DNA of 64,000 bases from Liolophura sinensis (GCF_032854445.1 NC_088301.1:4141703-4205702), one strand, 5' to 3'; counted from the stretch's first letter, positions 1 to 13,565 are shown. The notes: a model not told the origin generated them from the letters alone. A program made the numbers and translations.

Positions 1-415
1 TGGTAACATGCACGAGAACCCGGTTATAAATTATCACGTCAGTTACAAAATTCAGTGGGAAATTTTGTCACAGAAAAACCATGTTGATGTAAAGAATAAG
101 GATGCTCAGAGTGCCCAGGAATCAGGGCAACTAGGAAAACAGCTTGCAAGGGTTCCTGAAAGCTGTTAATTAGCCAGTTTTAACTAGTTTAATACTTTCT
201 TTTTGATTAGCCGCCAAATCTTGCCAATTATTTAAGTCGAATAAATTAGAAAATACCAAGAAACTCGAGTTATTTTTGCTGGTAACATTGTTCTTCCTTT
301 TCTGTAACGGTATAATTTGTTACTTAACGGTTAAGATGGAAGGTGCTGTAATTCTTGGCCGTCGATAATTAAACATTTATATTTTACACCCTAGCCACGT
401 GACGTTTATAGGTGT
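1..415. repeat. Direct repeat D1, copy 1
   Basis: Shares AACATGCACGAGAA, CAGGAATCAGGGCAACTA, TTTAATACTTTCTT and ATTTTACACCCTA, in the same order, with 1,155-1,535. Moderately diverged. It may continue beyond the left edge of the window. Confidence 0.85.
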
Positions 416-1154
416 ACACACTGGCAAAAATCATCTCTACTGCGAAAAAAAAACGATATTAAATTTGTGAATATCGAGACTAATTGATATCAATGAATAA
501 CAACCCATTTATTCAGCAAGTTCGAGTTCAAGAACGAATATTCCAAGATTAAAAGGCAATTTGTTTCTTTCACCCATATTAGTCAGAGAGTGCCGCCTGG
601 ATGTGCCAGCACGCTGTACCATTGACCGACTCATTACCTACTCATTATGTCATTATGTTATACCGAAAGTATCGGAAGTAGCGTAAATAAGGTATCCAGG
701 TCAAGCTACCACGATAAAAACAGTCTATAACCATGGAATGTTATGCGAATGAGCCTTAGCTTATGTGTATTGAAAACTAACAGTGAAGCTCATTTTAATG
801 ATGTGTCATTGTAGAAATTTATACAATTTTGCTCTACCATTATGGTGTCGAGCTTGTGTGACACCTACAAAAACCATATAAAAGGTCTCAATCCCTCAAG
901 TCCTAAAGGTAAATATGTAATCTTTTGGATGCTTTGGTTTATTCGCCAGTGTGAAATACATCAGTATGTTGAATATATAAATATGGAATACTCCAGCGTG
1001 AGACTAAAGTCGTCAAGTCAGACATTCGTATGCCACCCGTAAACCATGAATCGGGTTTATAAATCCATGATCACAAGACCCATTCCCAAACAAGCTGAAC
1101 AGAAGTTGCCAGTGGAATATGTTACAAGTAATTAGGTAAATACTTAGTTAAGCC

Positions 1155-1535
1155 TGTAACATGCACGAGAATCCGGGTATGATTTCCAGATCGATCACAA
1201 AATTGTATATCTATATGAATATGGATGCTTACAGAGTTCCCAGGAATCAGGGCAACTAAGAAAACATATTACAAGGCGTCCCGAAAGCTAGTAATCAGCT
1301 ATTTATATCTGGTTTAATACTTTCTTGATTCGCAGCCAAACCTCGTCAGTTTTTTACGTCCAATGACCGAAAAATATCATGATCACGAGCTGTTGTTTGT
1401 TACATTGTCCTTCTTTTTCTTCAACATCATTTGTTCCTTTGCTTTTAATTGTGAAGCTGTTGTAAATCTTGTCTTTAGATAATTTGATGTATTTTACACC
1501 CTATTCAAATGAGGTTTATGGGATGGTGTAAATGT
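1155..1535. repeat. Direct repeat D1, copy 2
   Basis: Second copy of the sequence at 1-415, 1.15 kb away in the same direction. No coding frame is common to the two copies, so it looks like a dispersed or locally duplicated repeat. Confidence 0.85.
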
Positions 1536-3284
1536 GTGATAGGAAATAAAATAGGTGATCGCATTGGGAAAATTCGCTTCCTATATTCCAGTAAGTTATA
1601 AGTTGAATGCATGGTATTTGTGGCCAGTATATGGTTATGCAATTCAGCTAGCATTATATATATAAGAAAAAACAAAGGAAATGTTCTCAGATTTATACAT
1701 GGTTGTATTGTATATGTGATACACTATCCCTGATGATAACGAAAGTTCGAAACTGCAAATGGAATACAATGATGTAGAAACTGGAGGTTGCCTTTGTTTT
1801 TTTCTTATACCTTTTTTCTTATACCTTTTTTTATTCACCATCAGAACAATTAACATTATATACATACACCCCTCCACATTTTTGTTTCATTTTATAAGCT
1901 ATACATTTATGCTTTGCATTCATTGATAAATTTCTTTGTTAAATGCAGATATTTTACCCACGGAACTAACGCTTTGTTGGTACCTATTCCATTATTTTCT
2001 TTTCTGTTGTACTGAATTTTTCTAAATGAAACGTTTCTATGTGCATGATTTTTACTTCATCTTGTTAATCAGCTTGTTATTAATATATATGAAATAGAAG
2101 CCATATGATAAACTGTTCCGTGATTTACCAGGTTTCATATGATTCAATACATAACACTCCAGAAATATTTTTAATTTGATATTTGTTGTTCATTTTAGTA
2201 CAGTAAATGTCCAAAAATTCTCATTTTATAATGAAAACGCGCATATATGCCAGATTAGAATATCAGCCAACCAAGTTTAAAAAAGATTCATGAACCGTGA
2301 TTTTTTATACTTCATTTTTTGTTTAGGACATGTTTTCAACTCGGATAATGTTAAACTTGTAATGTGGAAAACGTTAGAGTGTTTCATCATACACTACCAT
2401 TCCATGCTGTTATGAAACTGTACATTGTATTGTAATATACATGTTTATTGTGAACATCATGCACCCTATTGTTTTCGTAGAAATTATAATTGTTGTTTTC
2501 AACAATCTCCGAGTACTGGGAGTAGAATATACTCACATTAACTCTTTAGGGGTATAAATTTGTCGGGCCTCTGAAATCACTGTTTATGCATCATCGAGAA
2601 TGGAAATGACGACCACAATGACGACACCATAAGTCGCGTAAGCCGCATGTGGTGCAAAAGTTCGTTTTGGCCATGGTTTTCCCTATATTCACATAAGTAC
2701 TACAGTCATTTTGCTAGTTCCGGTGCACCTACCACCAGGATAATAAAAAAATAATTTCTACCAGGTAAGCAGGTAAACATACTTATTGCTGTTTTTAGCA
2801 CAGCAACAGACATAACCATTTCCGAATTTGCTTTTCAATTCCCGGTCACGCAAAGTAAGCGATGAGGATTGATTATCAATGTATGCAAACTTTCAACTGT
2901 TAACATACTAAAATTAAGGAATGGGTATCTCTACAGTGTAATGAGGTATGATAATGATCGAGAAACAAATAGTATTTGTTACCGCAAGTATGCTTTTTTT
3001 CTGAGATGACTTGTGACAGCAGCATAACATGTCGTGAGCGAATCACAGCTGGGCAAACAGAAGCGGTGGAAAGCGTAAAATTTGGGGGTCTGAAGCAGAG
3101 GAACTGCTATCCAAGTCATATAGGCAAAGGTCCAGAGATTTCAGATTTCAGATAGCCAGAGATGTGTTTCGGACGATTTTTGCATATATATAGTATATAC
3201 TTTTATAGATTTGCCAGAACGCGTTAAGCAGTGGCTGTGTCAAACTGAAGCATGGAGAGGTACTGTCGTTTTACTTTTCATGTC
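1536..3284. other. Intergenic, nothing recognised
   Basis: AT-rich DNA with scattered short frames under 80 codons, none resembling a protein. There are no clear tandem repeats. Confidence 0.6.
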
Positions 3285-3625
3285 ACTTTTCGAGATATCT
3301 CGAATTAAATCATCGACGTCCTAAATTAAATCTGTAAATGATTTAAGATGACTTAAAATATATAAGTTTAAGATATCATAAATTAATTCCTGATATCATC
3401 CATTCACTTACTGATATATTGGTGCCTTAGGAAGATATCATGAAATCCTTTATACATATCAGAAAAAAAATTAAACACATCTAGAGCAGAATTAAAGATA
3501 TCAATAAGCACTGTAGGTTTTTTTCATCGTCAGATCATTTCTAGATGTCAGGTATTCATTTCAGCATATCACCATATCAATTCGTGATATCACAACTTCA
3601 TTTCAGGATATCATTAAAAATGGTG
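3285..3625. repeat. GATATC-rich, AT-rich degenerate repeat
   Basis: GATATC occurs at least seven times in ~330 bases, often as TGATATCAT or AGATATCAT, together with ATTAAAT and ATTTCAG words at irregular spacing. No clear period and no open frame. Confidence 0.6.
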
Positions 3626-6600
3626 GACTATGAACATAAATGTCCTATGATTCGTAGTAAAGAACATTCCTATAGGCATGTGGCTGAATTGTATTCTATA
3701 CAAGTTGTTTGACAACAGGCTACAGATAGTTCTGAAATATAAGAATATTAAATTGGAAAATGCAGAAAAATCTAGAAATGCACAAAAATCTAGAAAAAAT
3801 GACACTCAAGTAAAGATTACTGATTACACAGGACGACTGAAATGGCGCCAAATGCCAATAGAACTGTACTAATATTCATTGTATTTGTAATAGGCTTTTA
3901 CAAATGCAGACAGTTGGTTGTTCTAGGGCTGTTTTCTTGCATTTTTGCATTGCCCACTAAAGTGAGGGAGGGAGTGTCTCAATTCCGCAGCCTGTATAAG
4001 GAAGAGACCCAGGTTTCTGCGAAATGATGTAAGATAAATTTTTCACATGGTATAACTCTTTAAACAGCAAATTGTTTCAAGCAGCTTACAACACAAATTA
4101 GACAACCCATTCCGAGTGTGTGAGGTTGAAATCTACGAGTGTGCACGAGATGGCGGGAAACGAGTGTCGGTTATTATGGATGGCCAACTCCGCTCTTTGC
4201 CAACAAGATTTAATAAACAGATCACATTAACAAAAATAATAAAATTTATTGCTCGCTCAATTTTAACACGTGCTTCGGTGGCGCACACTGAAGCAGAAGT
4301 ATCTCGGAACTGGTACAATCCGGAAACTGATAAACGACTGTATCGTAGTTGACCACATGTACCTATATGTTTGACGTTTCTGCTCTAAGCATGTATATAT
4401 TTGCTTCCCTTCGTTCACCATCTATTTACCGTGATATTTTCACGTGTAATTTATATTTTACCATGCACACATTGTAATGCTTGGTGGCCTTTTTTAATGC
4501 CAGAGGCGTTTATATCTACCTTTACCACTGAGGCACACAAAATAGTACATTACATTTTATTCCTGACTTTTCCTGAATGCTGTCTCTGAGGTTTTCATGT
4601 ATACAGATATGATGATGTTACTTTACTTCTGTTCCTTTACCGACACCCTGAAATCTGTTGTACTTGTGCTTGATGTTTTCAGAATTTGTGGTTTAACATT
4701 GTTATTATTTTATGGATATAAATTCTACTCGATGCACTATGGCGAGATGTGACATGAAGGGAGCAGTACACGGCGATTAACATATTGTGTACCATTCTTG
4801 AATGCCTTGGTGGTCCTGAACCTACTCATGTGTACGATTTTGATGCTTATTTATACGGTATTCTATTTATGTTATTATATACCTTTTCTATCAAAGGTTT
4901 GTGCAACACAACGTCTAAAGGAGATGAAAACATAAAAATAATGCCAAAATCAGATGAAAGGGTTTGAAAACTTATTTCGAAATATGGTCTTTAATATTGT
5001 TTTCGATTTTTTCTTTCTAGAGAAAATGGTATTTGAAAATATTTTTGTGTGGGGGTTTCTGGGGCCACCTCTTTGTACATATCGTCTTTGCGTAATAATG
5101 TTCATAATAAGAATGTGATTTATGTCTATTTGAATGTAAATTTCTTGTTTATATCCAAACACATGCATTTTACGAAGATATTACGAAAATATATGATCAA
5201 AATCCAGGTTGAACACATTTATTAGATCAAATTCTGGTGCAAATAAGTTTCTTAAACATGTGTTAAATCCTCACTGATGACATTATTACCCAAAGGCTAT
5301 ATATACCAACAGGTTGTCCCTATTAACCATTTTTTTAAAGAAAAATCGAAAAAAACATTAAAGATCACATTTACAACTAACTTTCTGAACTTGATATAAT
5401 ATTATGTTTTCCCTTCCTTTAACAAATACGCCATTCAAAATACAGATAAAAACGGTTATTTTATGTTGAGGCAGGAAACTGGTAAAGATGTGCAGATTTA
5501 TACCTCTACTGTTGCCACAACAACCATTTATTTGCTTCACCTTCCCTACTCTCCTGTCGTCAACCGTTTAGATTTGCTTAATTAAAAGACTTGTGCCCGG
5601 CTAAATCTTAATGTTTGAGAAAGTAAAATATGGTTTTGGATGCACAGGTCATATATTAAACCATGTTAATGTTACCGTTAAGTTCAATATACACATATAC
5701 TTATGAAAATACAATATGTTTACCGGGTCGGCGTTTGATCTGCGCTTGTGTTAGAGTACATTTATCCACATCGATCTTTCTGGATGCTCACGGTCAATGT
5801 ATACGCTTTCTCTTTATAGTAAATAGATCGTCCCTTCGAGAATCAGCTACTATATTAAACATGTTTACTATATTGTTATTTCTTTCCTTCGAAACTAGGG
5901 GATTATAATATATTGTTCGAGGATATACACAGTCCCGCTAGCAAGGCTTAATTTGCAGTCTAACTCGTCAGTTTCACCTGTCGGGGAAGTCCATTTTGCG
6001 ATGTTGGGCATTTTTGTTATCTGACAGCTCTTGAGCATTCGCACCAGTTGACGCTGTCATTAAAGCTCTGCTTTTACTGTGCGATAACACATCGAGAGAA
6101 TGTTTCATCGCCCACTATCTTTGTGTTTGAGACTTTTGTTCTGAGCTTATATTGCTCTTCGTCTTTATGTGCTGTGACGTAGATTGACCCCAATTGACCC
6201 CAGGTGGCTTTTCTCTAGAGATCCCTTTGTGTCAAATATAATTAACGACGTACAGCACAGAGGGTCAAGGTCAGAGGACTTTGGACAGCTACCAAGGGAA
6301 GATTGTGACTCGCATTCATTAGTCGGTGTATTATGCTTACGACTGATTGCCACCCGAATGCCAGTGTTATCCGTCACTTGAGGAATTCAGGAGGAGATGT
6401 GGATTTACCTATTTCAGTAGACTGAGACTTGCCATGTAGTCAGTGTCTTTTGAACGGAATTGTGACTGCTGCAATTTCCGTAAGAAACGGTTCATCTTGT
6501 TGTTTATTTACATTATTGTGTACAGGGGCCTACTATGTATTTGTTGTACTATTTAGTTTCAGTTATTCAATTCTAAGTATTGAATTTATGTAAGCGTGTT

Positions 6601-7756
6601 TGTGTTTCTTGTGTTAGGGTTATCATTGTCTGGGAGTTGAACAAACCATTTCTTTTCACTTTCACTAGTGAGAATTCCAGATTAAAACGGGATTCATGGA
6701 GTTACCAGGCACGTCAGAGTAAAATCGTTGAGGTCATTTACGTCTGTTTTCCTCTTCCGAAATAACCGCAATATTCTTTGTTGTCTTTTCGTTAAAGTGA
6801 AATGCTACAAGGTGAGATATGTACACGCCATATCAAGGACCTTACGGTGTACTGTTGTCCAAGTAAGGATAATGTACAATGTCAAAATTGAAACTATACC
6901 TCTTGTCGTAGTATGCGAATGAGGAAACCGTTTTTGGGGTTAGTTCAAATATATGTACAGTTGCACAAGAGTACCTTTTCCAAAAATTTTTGAGATAATA
7001 GCCCTTAAACATCACACTTCGAGTAACGTTTTTATTAAATTTCGTATTTTCAGTGAGCTGTCATAGGTCAGGTGAAGTATATAGGATATTCATTTTACCC
7101 GGTTAATACATTTTGGTTCATGGTCATTTGTGCAAGAAAGCCTGACCACTTCAGAGTTTTAAGAGTGGAGATTTCATACATACAATTGCTATATCAAAAC
7201 TAGAAACAGTAAATTGGGAACTTTGGGAAGAATGTGTTAAACAGTCGCTTAATCGGATTTTACATGGTTTTCTTTGAATACCTTGATTCGCCCTATGATA
7301 TAAATGAGACACCGGAATGAAAATTGGCCTTAGTGCTGAGAAACCGTTTAGTGACTCGCCCTGTTAGTCACGAGCATACCGTCTCATCAGGCTTTTATTC
7401 ATGGTCTAATAAGAATTTTATCTGGCACACATACGAGAAAATACGAAGAGCTCATTATCACATTCTCGCTAGCAACTCACACGCATTCAGCACCACAGCT
7501 TAAGCAGAGTAAAGAAATGTCAGTTGAAATTTAGAAAACCCCACGGTCTAAAATCACATATAATACACAATCATATGAAAGCAGTCTAAAGGGATCAAAT
7601 CCCGGGGATGCTTAATCCACGATCAGAGCCTTGGTTTTATAGACTATAGCAAAGAGAGTAAAACCGGAGCAGTGGCAACAGTGTGGTAGGTGACATATGG
7701 TCAAGTAACCAGTGAAATCTGGCCTGCTGTTGATTTTACCGCATTCGGGGTGGGGT
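3626..7756. other. Intergenic apart from repeat D2
   Basis: Only repeat D2 at 4.9-5.3 kb is recognised. The open frames (60-81 codons) have no family features and the two strands overlap at random. Confidence 0.55.
4915..5260. repeat. Dispersed repeat D2, copy 1
   Basis: Words AAAACATAAAAATAATGCCA, AAATATGGTCTT, TAATGTTCATAATAAGAA and ATGATCAAAATCCAGGTTGA recur at 8,790-9,060 and 20,770-20,965, in the same direction. Confidence 0.75.
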
Positions 7757-8187
7757 ATGGAAGCCGATAGCGGCCATGCCCGCTTTCGATCTATCTACTG
7801 ATTATTTAGACAAGGCAACAACTGCGAAATGACGATACAACGAAACGACGAGGCAAAAGTGCTAGGCAAAACTACGATTGGACGAAAACAACGAGGTTTG
7901 GTGGAATTTCGCAGATTCGTTTTTTTTATAGGAAGGAAAACTCGAAAGTACACAAGGACGAAACAAAACTGCGAAAGGCCGAGGCGAAATGCAAAAGGGC
8001 GAGGGGGCAAAACCTCGTTGTTTTGTTTCCCACTTTTGTATTTTCTCCTTGCCCTTTCGTACTTTTGTGTCGTCCTTTCGTAGTTTTGGCTCACACTTTT
8101 GCCTCGTCCTTTCGTTGTTTCCTTTCGCAGTTATTTTCAGGTCTACATAATCAGTAGAAAGCACGCATGGCCGCTATCGGCTTCCAT
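7757..8187. mobile_element. Foldback/MITE-like element with ~100-base inverted ends
   Basis: ATGGAAGCCGATAGCGGCCA (to TGC, 7,757-7,779) is the exact inverse of 8,165-8,187 over 23 bases. The inverted match continues inward imperfectly (CTACTGATTATxTAGAC, AACTGCGAAA, GACGAGGCAAAAGT) for about 100 bases. The middle is rich in CGAAA/TTTCG words. No transposase frame and no certain target-site duplication. Confidence 0.8.
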
Positions 8188-8427
8188 GGTTAGGGCTTTT
8201 CGAACTCTTGTATTATCGAAGACAATTGTGTGTAATTCACCACCGTCAATGTTTAATATGTTAAGAGAACTGCTGTGTGAGGGGAGATAACTCAACTGCT
8301 CATCAATTTTCACGTACTCGTCAATGCTGTAACAACACGGTGGCTCAGATCTGTTATGGCTAATACAGGTGAAAATAAAAAATTTAGAATAGGTAAGTTG
8401 AGTAATTCTACACTATCATAAAGCTCG

Positions 8428-8495
8428 GCATACACGAGAGCTTAAGAACCAACTCAACTGGATTGTCGAATCGGGTTCCTAGCGCTCGTGTATGC
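8428..8495. repeat. 68-base inverted repeat (hairpin)
   Basis: GCATACACGAGAGCTTAAGA faces TAGCGCTCGTGTATGC, pairing over about 20 bases with a few mismatches. Function unknown; possibly a very short foldback element. Confidence 0.65.
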
Positions 8496-8789
8496 TAAAT
8501 AACGACTCAAATGAGGTTGTGCTCCAGTTGTTACCGGTTTGCCAGTGAATACAAAGTCGTATGGCCATGATGTGTATCCAGGGCTTAAAAGACTACAGCA
8601 TACAAATAAAACCAATTTAGCAACGACGGCAGTGTAAAATTAGGAAATAGGTCACGCGTGACCAGTGAAATATGGACTCTTCTCAATTTAAGTCAGAATT
8701 TTATTCTGTTAATTCAATTGTTTAAAAAGAAACAACTTATACTCCCCTATATAACAGCTTGGTTTAAGCAAGCCTAATTCTTGTTCTGC

Positions 8790-9060
8790 TTAAAAGTGGA
8801 AAACATAAAAATAATGCAAAATTTTTTGTAAATATGGTCTTCCACACTTTTTCGATGTTTCTTGAAGGAGAAAAGGGCATTTGGAAATAGTTTTTGTTTG
8901 ATAGGTGTTTGGGAATATCTCTTGGAATATGCCATTTTTGCACAATCATGTTCTAAATAAGAACGTAACGCATGTGAAATAAAATTTATTCGGGCTTGAA
9001 TTTAGTTTTTCTCATGACAAATGTGCTTAACTTGATTTTAATCATATTTATGTTTTGAAG
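8790..9060. repeat. Dispersed repeat D2, copy 2
   Basis: GAAAACATAAAAATAATGCA, AAATATGGTCTTCCACAC and CATGTTCTAAATAAGAACG correspond to copy 1 at 4.9 kb; more diverged toward its end. Confidence 0.7.
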
Positions 9061-9554
9061 GCTTTCCATCAAACACCTTTACTCTGTTTCAGTTTCACAA
9101 TGAATACATAAATATGGACAGAGCGTTCAGAATCTCTGGCGCTCTGCTTCATGACTGTGTCTAATTCCCCATAAACCGGGACTAGGAGTCATGTATCCAT
9201 TGTGTTGAAATCCAATATCATTGAAAACTATTGACTAAAACTCTTTCCATGATTCCATCCTATTTTCGTACTTCATATATTTTTTCAGTTCTTAGTAGTT
9301 TGTGTTAACGTCGTTTTGGGAATTGGCCTCGCGATTGTTGACCTGGAACGTCCATCTTGGTTGACGGCTATACGGGTAAACGAATGGCTCTTTCTACACA
9401 TAGATTCATATCAACTATTACAGAGGAAGATACGTGAAAAGTACCATATCAGCTATTAAGGGGAAGAACAGTGGATGCCAGCTTGAAAAAAAATTCCTAG
9501 TGCTGACAAACACGGACATTGTAACCATCAGAAATCAAATATGCGTACGAACGA

Positions 9555-9675
9555 AGATCTTCCAGCAACCTGCTGTGGTATTCTCCCACCATTATGCTGG
9601 CCGCCGTTGTATAAGCGAAATATTCTAAGTACATGGCATAAATCACCTATCAAATAAATAAAGGAAATAAATAAA
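9555..9675. mobile_element. Foldback element F1, right-end remnant
   Basis: Contains ATTATGCTGGCCGCCGTTGT and ATAAGCGAAATATTCT, ending in AATAAATA-type sequence: the inverse of the F1 left end. Confidence 0.7.
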
Positions 9676-10339
9676 TCAATCAAATGTGATGTGAAAAGGA
9701 AAATGTGCACATATTATCTTAAACACTGAACATTTACAATCATCATTTACCGGTTACGTTTCACAAATCCTTTATATACTGTACTATTCTTTCAGTAATT
9801 CGTACATCTAGCACAATACATGTATTGAGTTTACGTACAAAAAGTGTGTTTTTGAGACGGTTTCTGGTGATTATAGCCAACTGTTTAGAAATGACCTTTT
9901 ACTGCCTTTGATTTATGGAGAATTACAGTTCTGCCATACATTTATAATGTACCGGTAACAGTATAAATGGATGGTCTTCAAAAGGTCAGGTTAATGTTAT
10001 TTCCAGTATGAATGCGTGGGAAAATACTCAGTAAAACTAACAACTAAAAGCACGATGGTTTAAGGTCAACTGGTCCGCTATAATAATGAGATGTTTCTGA
10101 TGGGAAAGAAAATGACTAAAAAGTAGAGCGTGAAGTTACTGTACGACACTGTTCAGTCTTTTCCATGAATGGTTAACGTAAAATACAGTATTACGATGTC
10201 AGATATGTGCATACCTACCTTCAATAGTGATTCTTTTATTATATAAAAGCTTAGACAAAAAATTTAATTCCTCTAACTGGCACGAAGAATCATCAGCTTG
10301 GTAACGATTCATGTCGATTTTTTGTCTCAATGTACGGTC
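9676..10339. other. Intergenic, nothing recognised
   Basis: Unique AT-rich DNA between an F1 remnant and the 79-bp array. Confidence 0.55.
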
Positions 10340-11815
10340 GAGGACTACAACTGTAACGTAGCTCTCGTGTATTAAAGGAGAACAGTGGTCACTCCATCTC
10401 TGCCTACATGTAAGGTCGCGGACTACAACTGGTAACTGAGTATTCGTGTATTAAAGGAGAACAGTGGTCACTCCATCTCTGCCTACATGTAAGGTCGCTG
10501 ACAACAACTGGTAACTGAGTATTCGTGTATTATAGGAGAACAGTGGTCACTCCATCTCTGCCTACATGTAAGGTCGCGGACTACAACTGGTAACTGAGTA
10601 TTCGTGTATTATAGGAGAACAGCGATCACTCCATCTGTGCCTACATGTAAGGTCGCTGACAACAACTGGTAACTGAGTATTCGTGTATTACAGGAGAACA
10701 GTGGTCACTCCATCTCTGCCTACATGTAAGGTCGCTGAATACAACTGGTAACTGAGTATTCGTGTATTACAGGAGAACAGTGCTCACTCAATCTCTGCCT
10801 ACATGTAAGGTCGCTGACTACAACTGGTAACTGAGTATTCGTGTATTATAGCAGAACAGTGGTCACTCCATCTCTGCCTACATGTAAGGTCGAAGACTAC
10901 AACTGGTAACTGAGTATTCGTGTATTATAGGAGAACAGTGGTCACTCCATCTGTGCCTACATGTAAGGTCGCTGACAACAACTGGTAACTGAGTATTCGT
11001 GTATTACAGGAGAACAGTGATCACTCCATCTTTACCTACATGTAAGGTCGCGGACCACAACTGGTAACTGAGTATTCGTGTATTATAGGAGAACAGTGGT
11101 CACTCCATCTCTGCCTACATGTAAGGTTGCTGACAACAACTGGTAACTGAGTATTCGTGTATTACAGGAGAACAGTGGTCACTCCATCTCTGCCTTCATG
11201 TAAGGTCGCTGACATCAACTGGTAACTGAGTATTCGTGTATTACAGGAGAACAGTGGTCACTCCATCTCTGCCGACATGCAAGGTCGCTGACAACAACTG
11301 GCAACTGAGTATTCGTGTATTACAGGAGAACAGTGGTCACTCCATCTCTGCCTACATGTAAGGTCGCGGTCTACAACTGGTAACTGAGTATTCGTGTATT
11401 ACAGGAGAACAATGGTCAATCCATCTCTGCCTACATGTAAGGTTGCTGACTACAACTGGTAACTGAGTATTCGTGTATTACAGGAGAACAGTGGTCACTC
11501 CATCTCTGCCTACATGTAAGGTCGCGGACCTCAACTGGTAACTGAGTATTCGTGTATTACAGGAGAACAGTGGTCACTCCATCTCTGCCTACATGTAAGG
11601 TCGCTGAATACAACTGGTAACTGAGTATTCGTGTATTACAGGAGAACAGTGGTCACTCCATCTGTGCTTACATGTAAGGTCGCGGACTACAACTGGTAAC
11701 TGAGTATTCGTGTATTACAGGAGAACAGTGGTCACTCCATCTGTGCCTACATGTAAGGTCGCGGACTACAACTGGTAACTGAGTATTCGTGTATTACAGG
11801 AGAACAGTGGTCACT
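10340..11815. repeat. Minisatellite, 79-bp unit, about 19 copies
   Basis: Unit starts GGAGAACAGTGGTCACTCCA and contains CCTACATGTAAGGTCG and TGAGTATTCGTGTATTA. Consecutive AACAGTGG words lie 79 bases apart (10,381, 10,460, 10,539...). Units differ by a few substitutions. Sequence after the array (from 11,810) begins the segmental duplication. Confidence 0.95.
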
Positions 11816-12539
11816 CCTGCTCTGCCTGTTCGTATGTTCGCGGATTAACAATGGTCATTCCTGCTTTAACCTGAGTCATCACCGACACGATGCAGTCTCC
11901 GTTACATCATCTTAGTTTATACGTATTTCTTAACAAAAAATATTTCACAAACCCACAAAACTCTTTCCTAACCTGTTCAATAGTATTTATTGTCAATTTC
12001 TTATATTATAGGGACTAACTCCGTGTGATAAAAAACGTACTCAAGTTTCATTACAAAAGTTTTCACAAATTCGAAAATTCATGTTCACTGTATTAGTGGC
12101 CCACGCGGGACCCGTCTTGAAATCATTTGGATTATTGGGATCTAATACCCTAGCAGGACATATCTAACATCAATGAGGAACGTATGATGCAACTTTTGAG
12201 GTTATGCGCTGTGTTACCAGTCACGTGATTTACTGGCCATTTTGAAATTTATTTATGAGCTAAACATCTTCTTCTCCAAAACGGCTAAACCTATCGAGAT
12301 AAGATTTTCGTCTTTCATCCTCGGCAATCAGCAGAAGATCAAAGCTGCCTATTATCTATGTTAGTCTTCAGTAAATGATCAATTGTAAATGATGCCTGGC
12401 AGTCAAGGGTTCAAATCCAGAACATTCGTTTCCATTTTTTTTCGTGTTTTTTCCCATTATCATGAACTTCATAGACATCAGGCTACCAGAACTGGTAAAA
12501 GGATAGTAGAGTGGACCTCGGCAACGCTGTTGGATAAGA

Positions 12540-12690
12540 GCTTTAATTTATTTATTTGATTTTTCTTTAACGCCAACAGGCATTGTTCACTTATGCACTG
12601 GTTAGAGGAAACCGGAATATCCGGAGCACTGACATTCGGCAAGTTACAGACGAACTTTCCCACATGTGATGTACAGAAAAGCACACCATA
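12540..12690. repeat. Dispersed repeat D4 (also 15,785-15,900, 21,060-21,140, 27,560-27,730)
   Basis: Core words AGGAAACCGG, GGCAAGTTACAGACGAACTT and CCCACATGTGATGTAC, preceded by TTATTTATTTGATTTTTC. The 27.6-kb copy has GGAAAACCACCGACGTTTGG and CAAGTTACTCACACATGTAC; the 21.1-kb copy is inverted. Confidence 0.65.
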
Positions 12691-12982
12691 CTGATGGAAG
12701 ACAAGTGATCTTTAGCGAACGTTAGACCTTGCATTTTCGAAATAAGGCATTATCTTGCACACAATAATGCAGCATTGTACTATGTCATAGTCAGGAGTAT
12801 TAAATGGAAAGCGATGACGTGAACATCAACAACACAGTATTTTCTGTGGAATCAGCCAGTGACTAGAGAATGTTAAAGTAAACACCTCATAACAATAATA
12901 TAATACTGACATACAGCGAGCAAACTGGCTTCATTTTTCGGAACAACACTACATGTACTTGTGTTTCACATTAAAGTGATCA

Positions 12983-13150
12983 GTGAACCTAACCTTGTAT
13001 ACAATGCAGTTTAAACATGCAGTGCAGTTAAGGTTTGCAATAGAAATTAGGCATGCAGTACAGTTTAGGTCTGCAGCAGAGTTTAGATGTGCAGTGCAAT
13101 TTAGGTTCAGTACAGTTTATGTGTGCAGTACGTGCACATTACACATGGAG
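12983..13150. repeat. Degenerate 69-bp-type array (copy 1)
   Basis: Diverged words such as GCAGTTTAGGTxTGCAG and AGATGTGCAGTGCAATTTAG. It is the counterpart of the cleaner array at 16,203-16,765 and sits at the same place in the duplication, but shorter. Confidence 0.8.
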
Positions 13151-13474
13151 TTCAGAGTAGGTCCATGATATATGACGTCATTATCTCTCTGGATACTGCA
13201 TGAGTGACAGCCAAGATTGATGATACATCTCGTATTGGCATTTCTGGATTGTCTTGCGTGGAATTTTTGATGTTAGGTGGTGTGATTTTTTCTAGAACAT
13301 TCTCGGTAGTATCTATATAGCAGGGCTACCTATAATGCAAATGAGGCAGTGAAATGCAAACTAATTACACGAGTGCCGAAGAAAACCTCTTGATTTCCTG
13401 GAAGTGAATTTATTTCTTATGTGTCTTGATATTAAGGTCACAGAGCCGTCAGTTTCAGGGGTGGAAGAAGGGAG

Positions 13475-13565
13475 ACTGACTGGAGTAAGTATATGTATGT
13501 ATGGTTGGGGTTTTACGTGGTACTTAGCAAGTTTTCAGTCATGTGACAACGATGTGTGTGCGTCT
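13475..13565 (-). mobile_element. SINE tail fragment (duplicated at 17,990-18,070)
   Basis: Plus-strand TTTTACGTGGTACTTAGCAA and TTTCAGTCATGTGACAACGA are the inverse of the SINE tail. Present in both copies of the segmental duplication, so inserted before it. Confidence 0.55.

Noticed and set aside
7795-8164. Overlapping open frames of 84-100 codons on both strands
   Set aside because: They come from the CGAAA-rich arms of the foldback element and have no protein-like motif.
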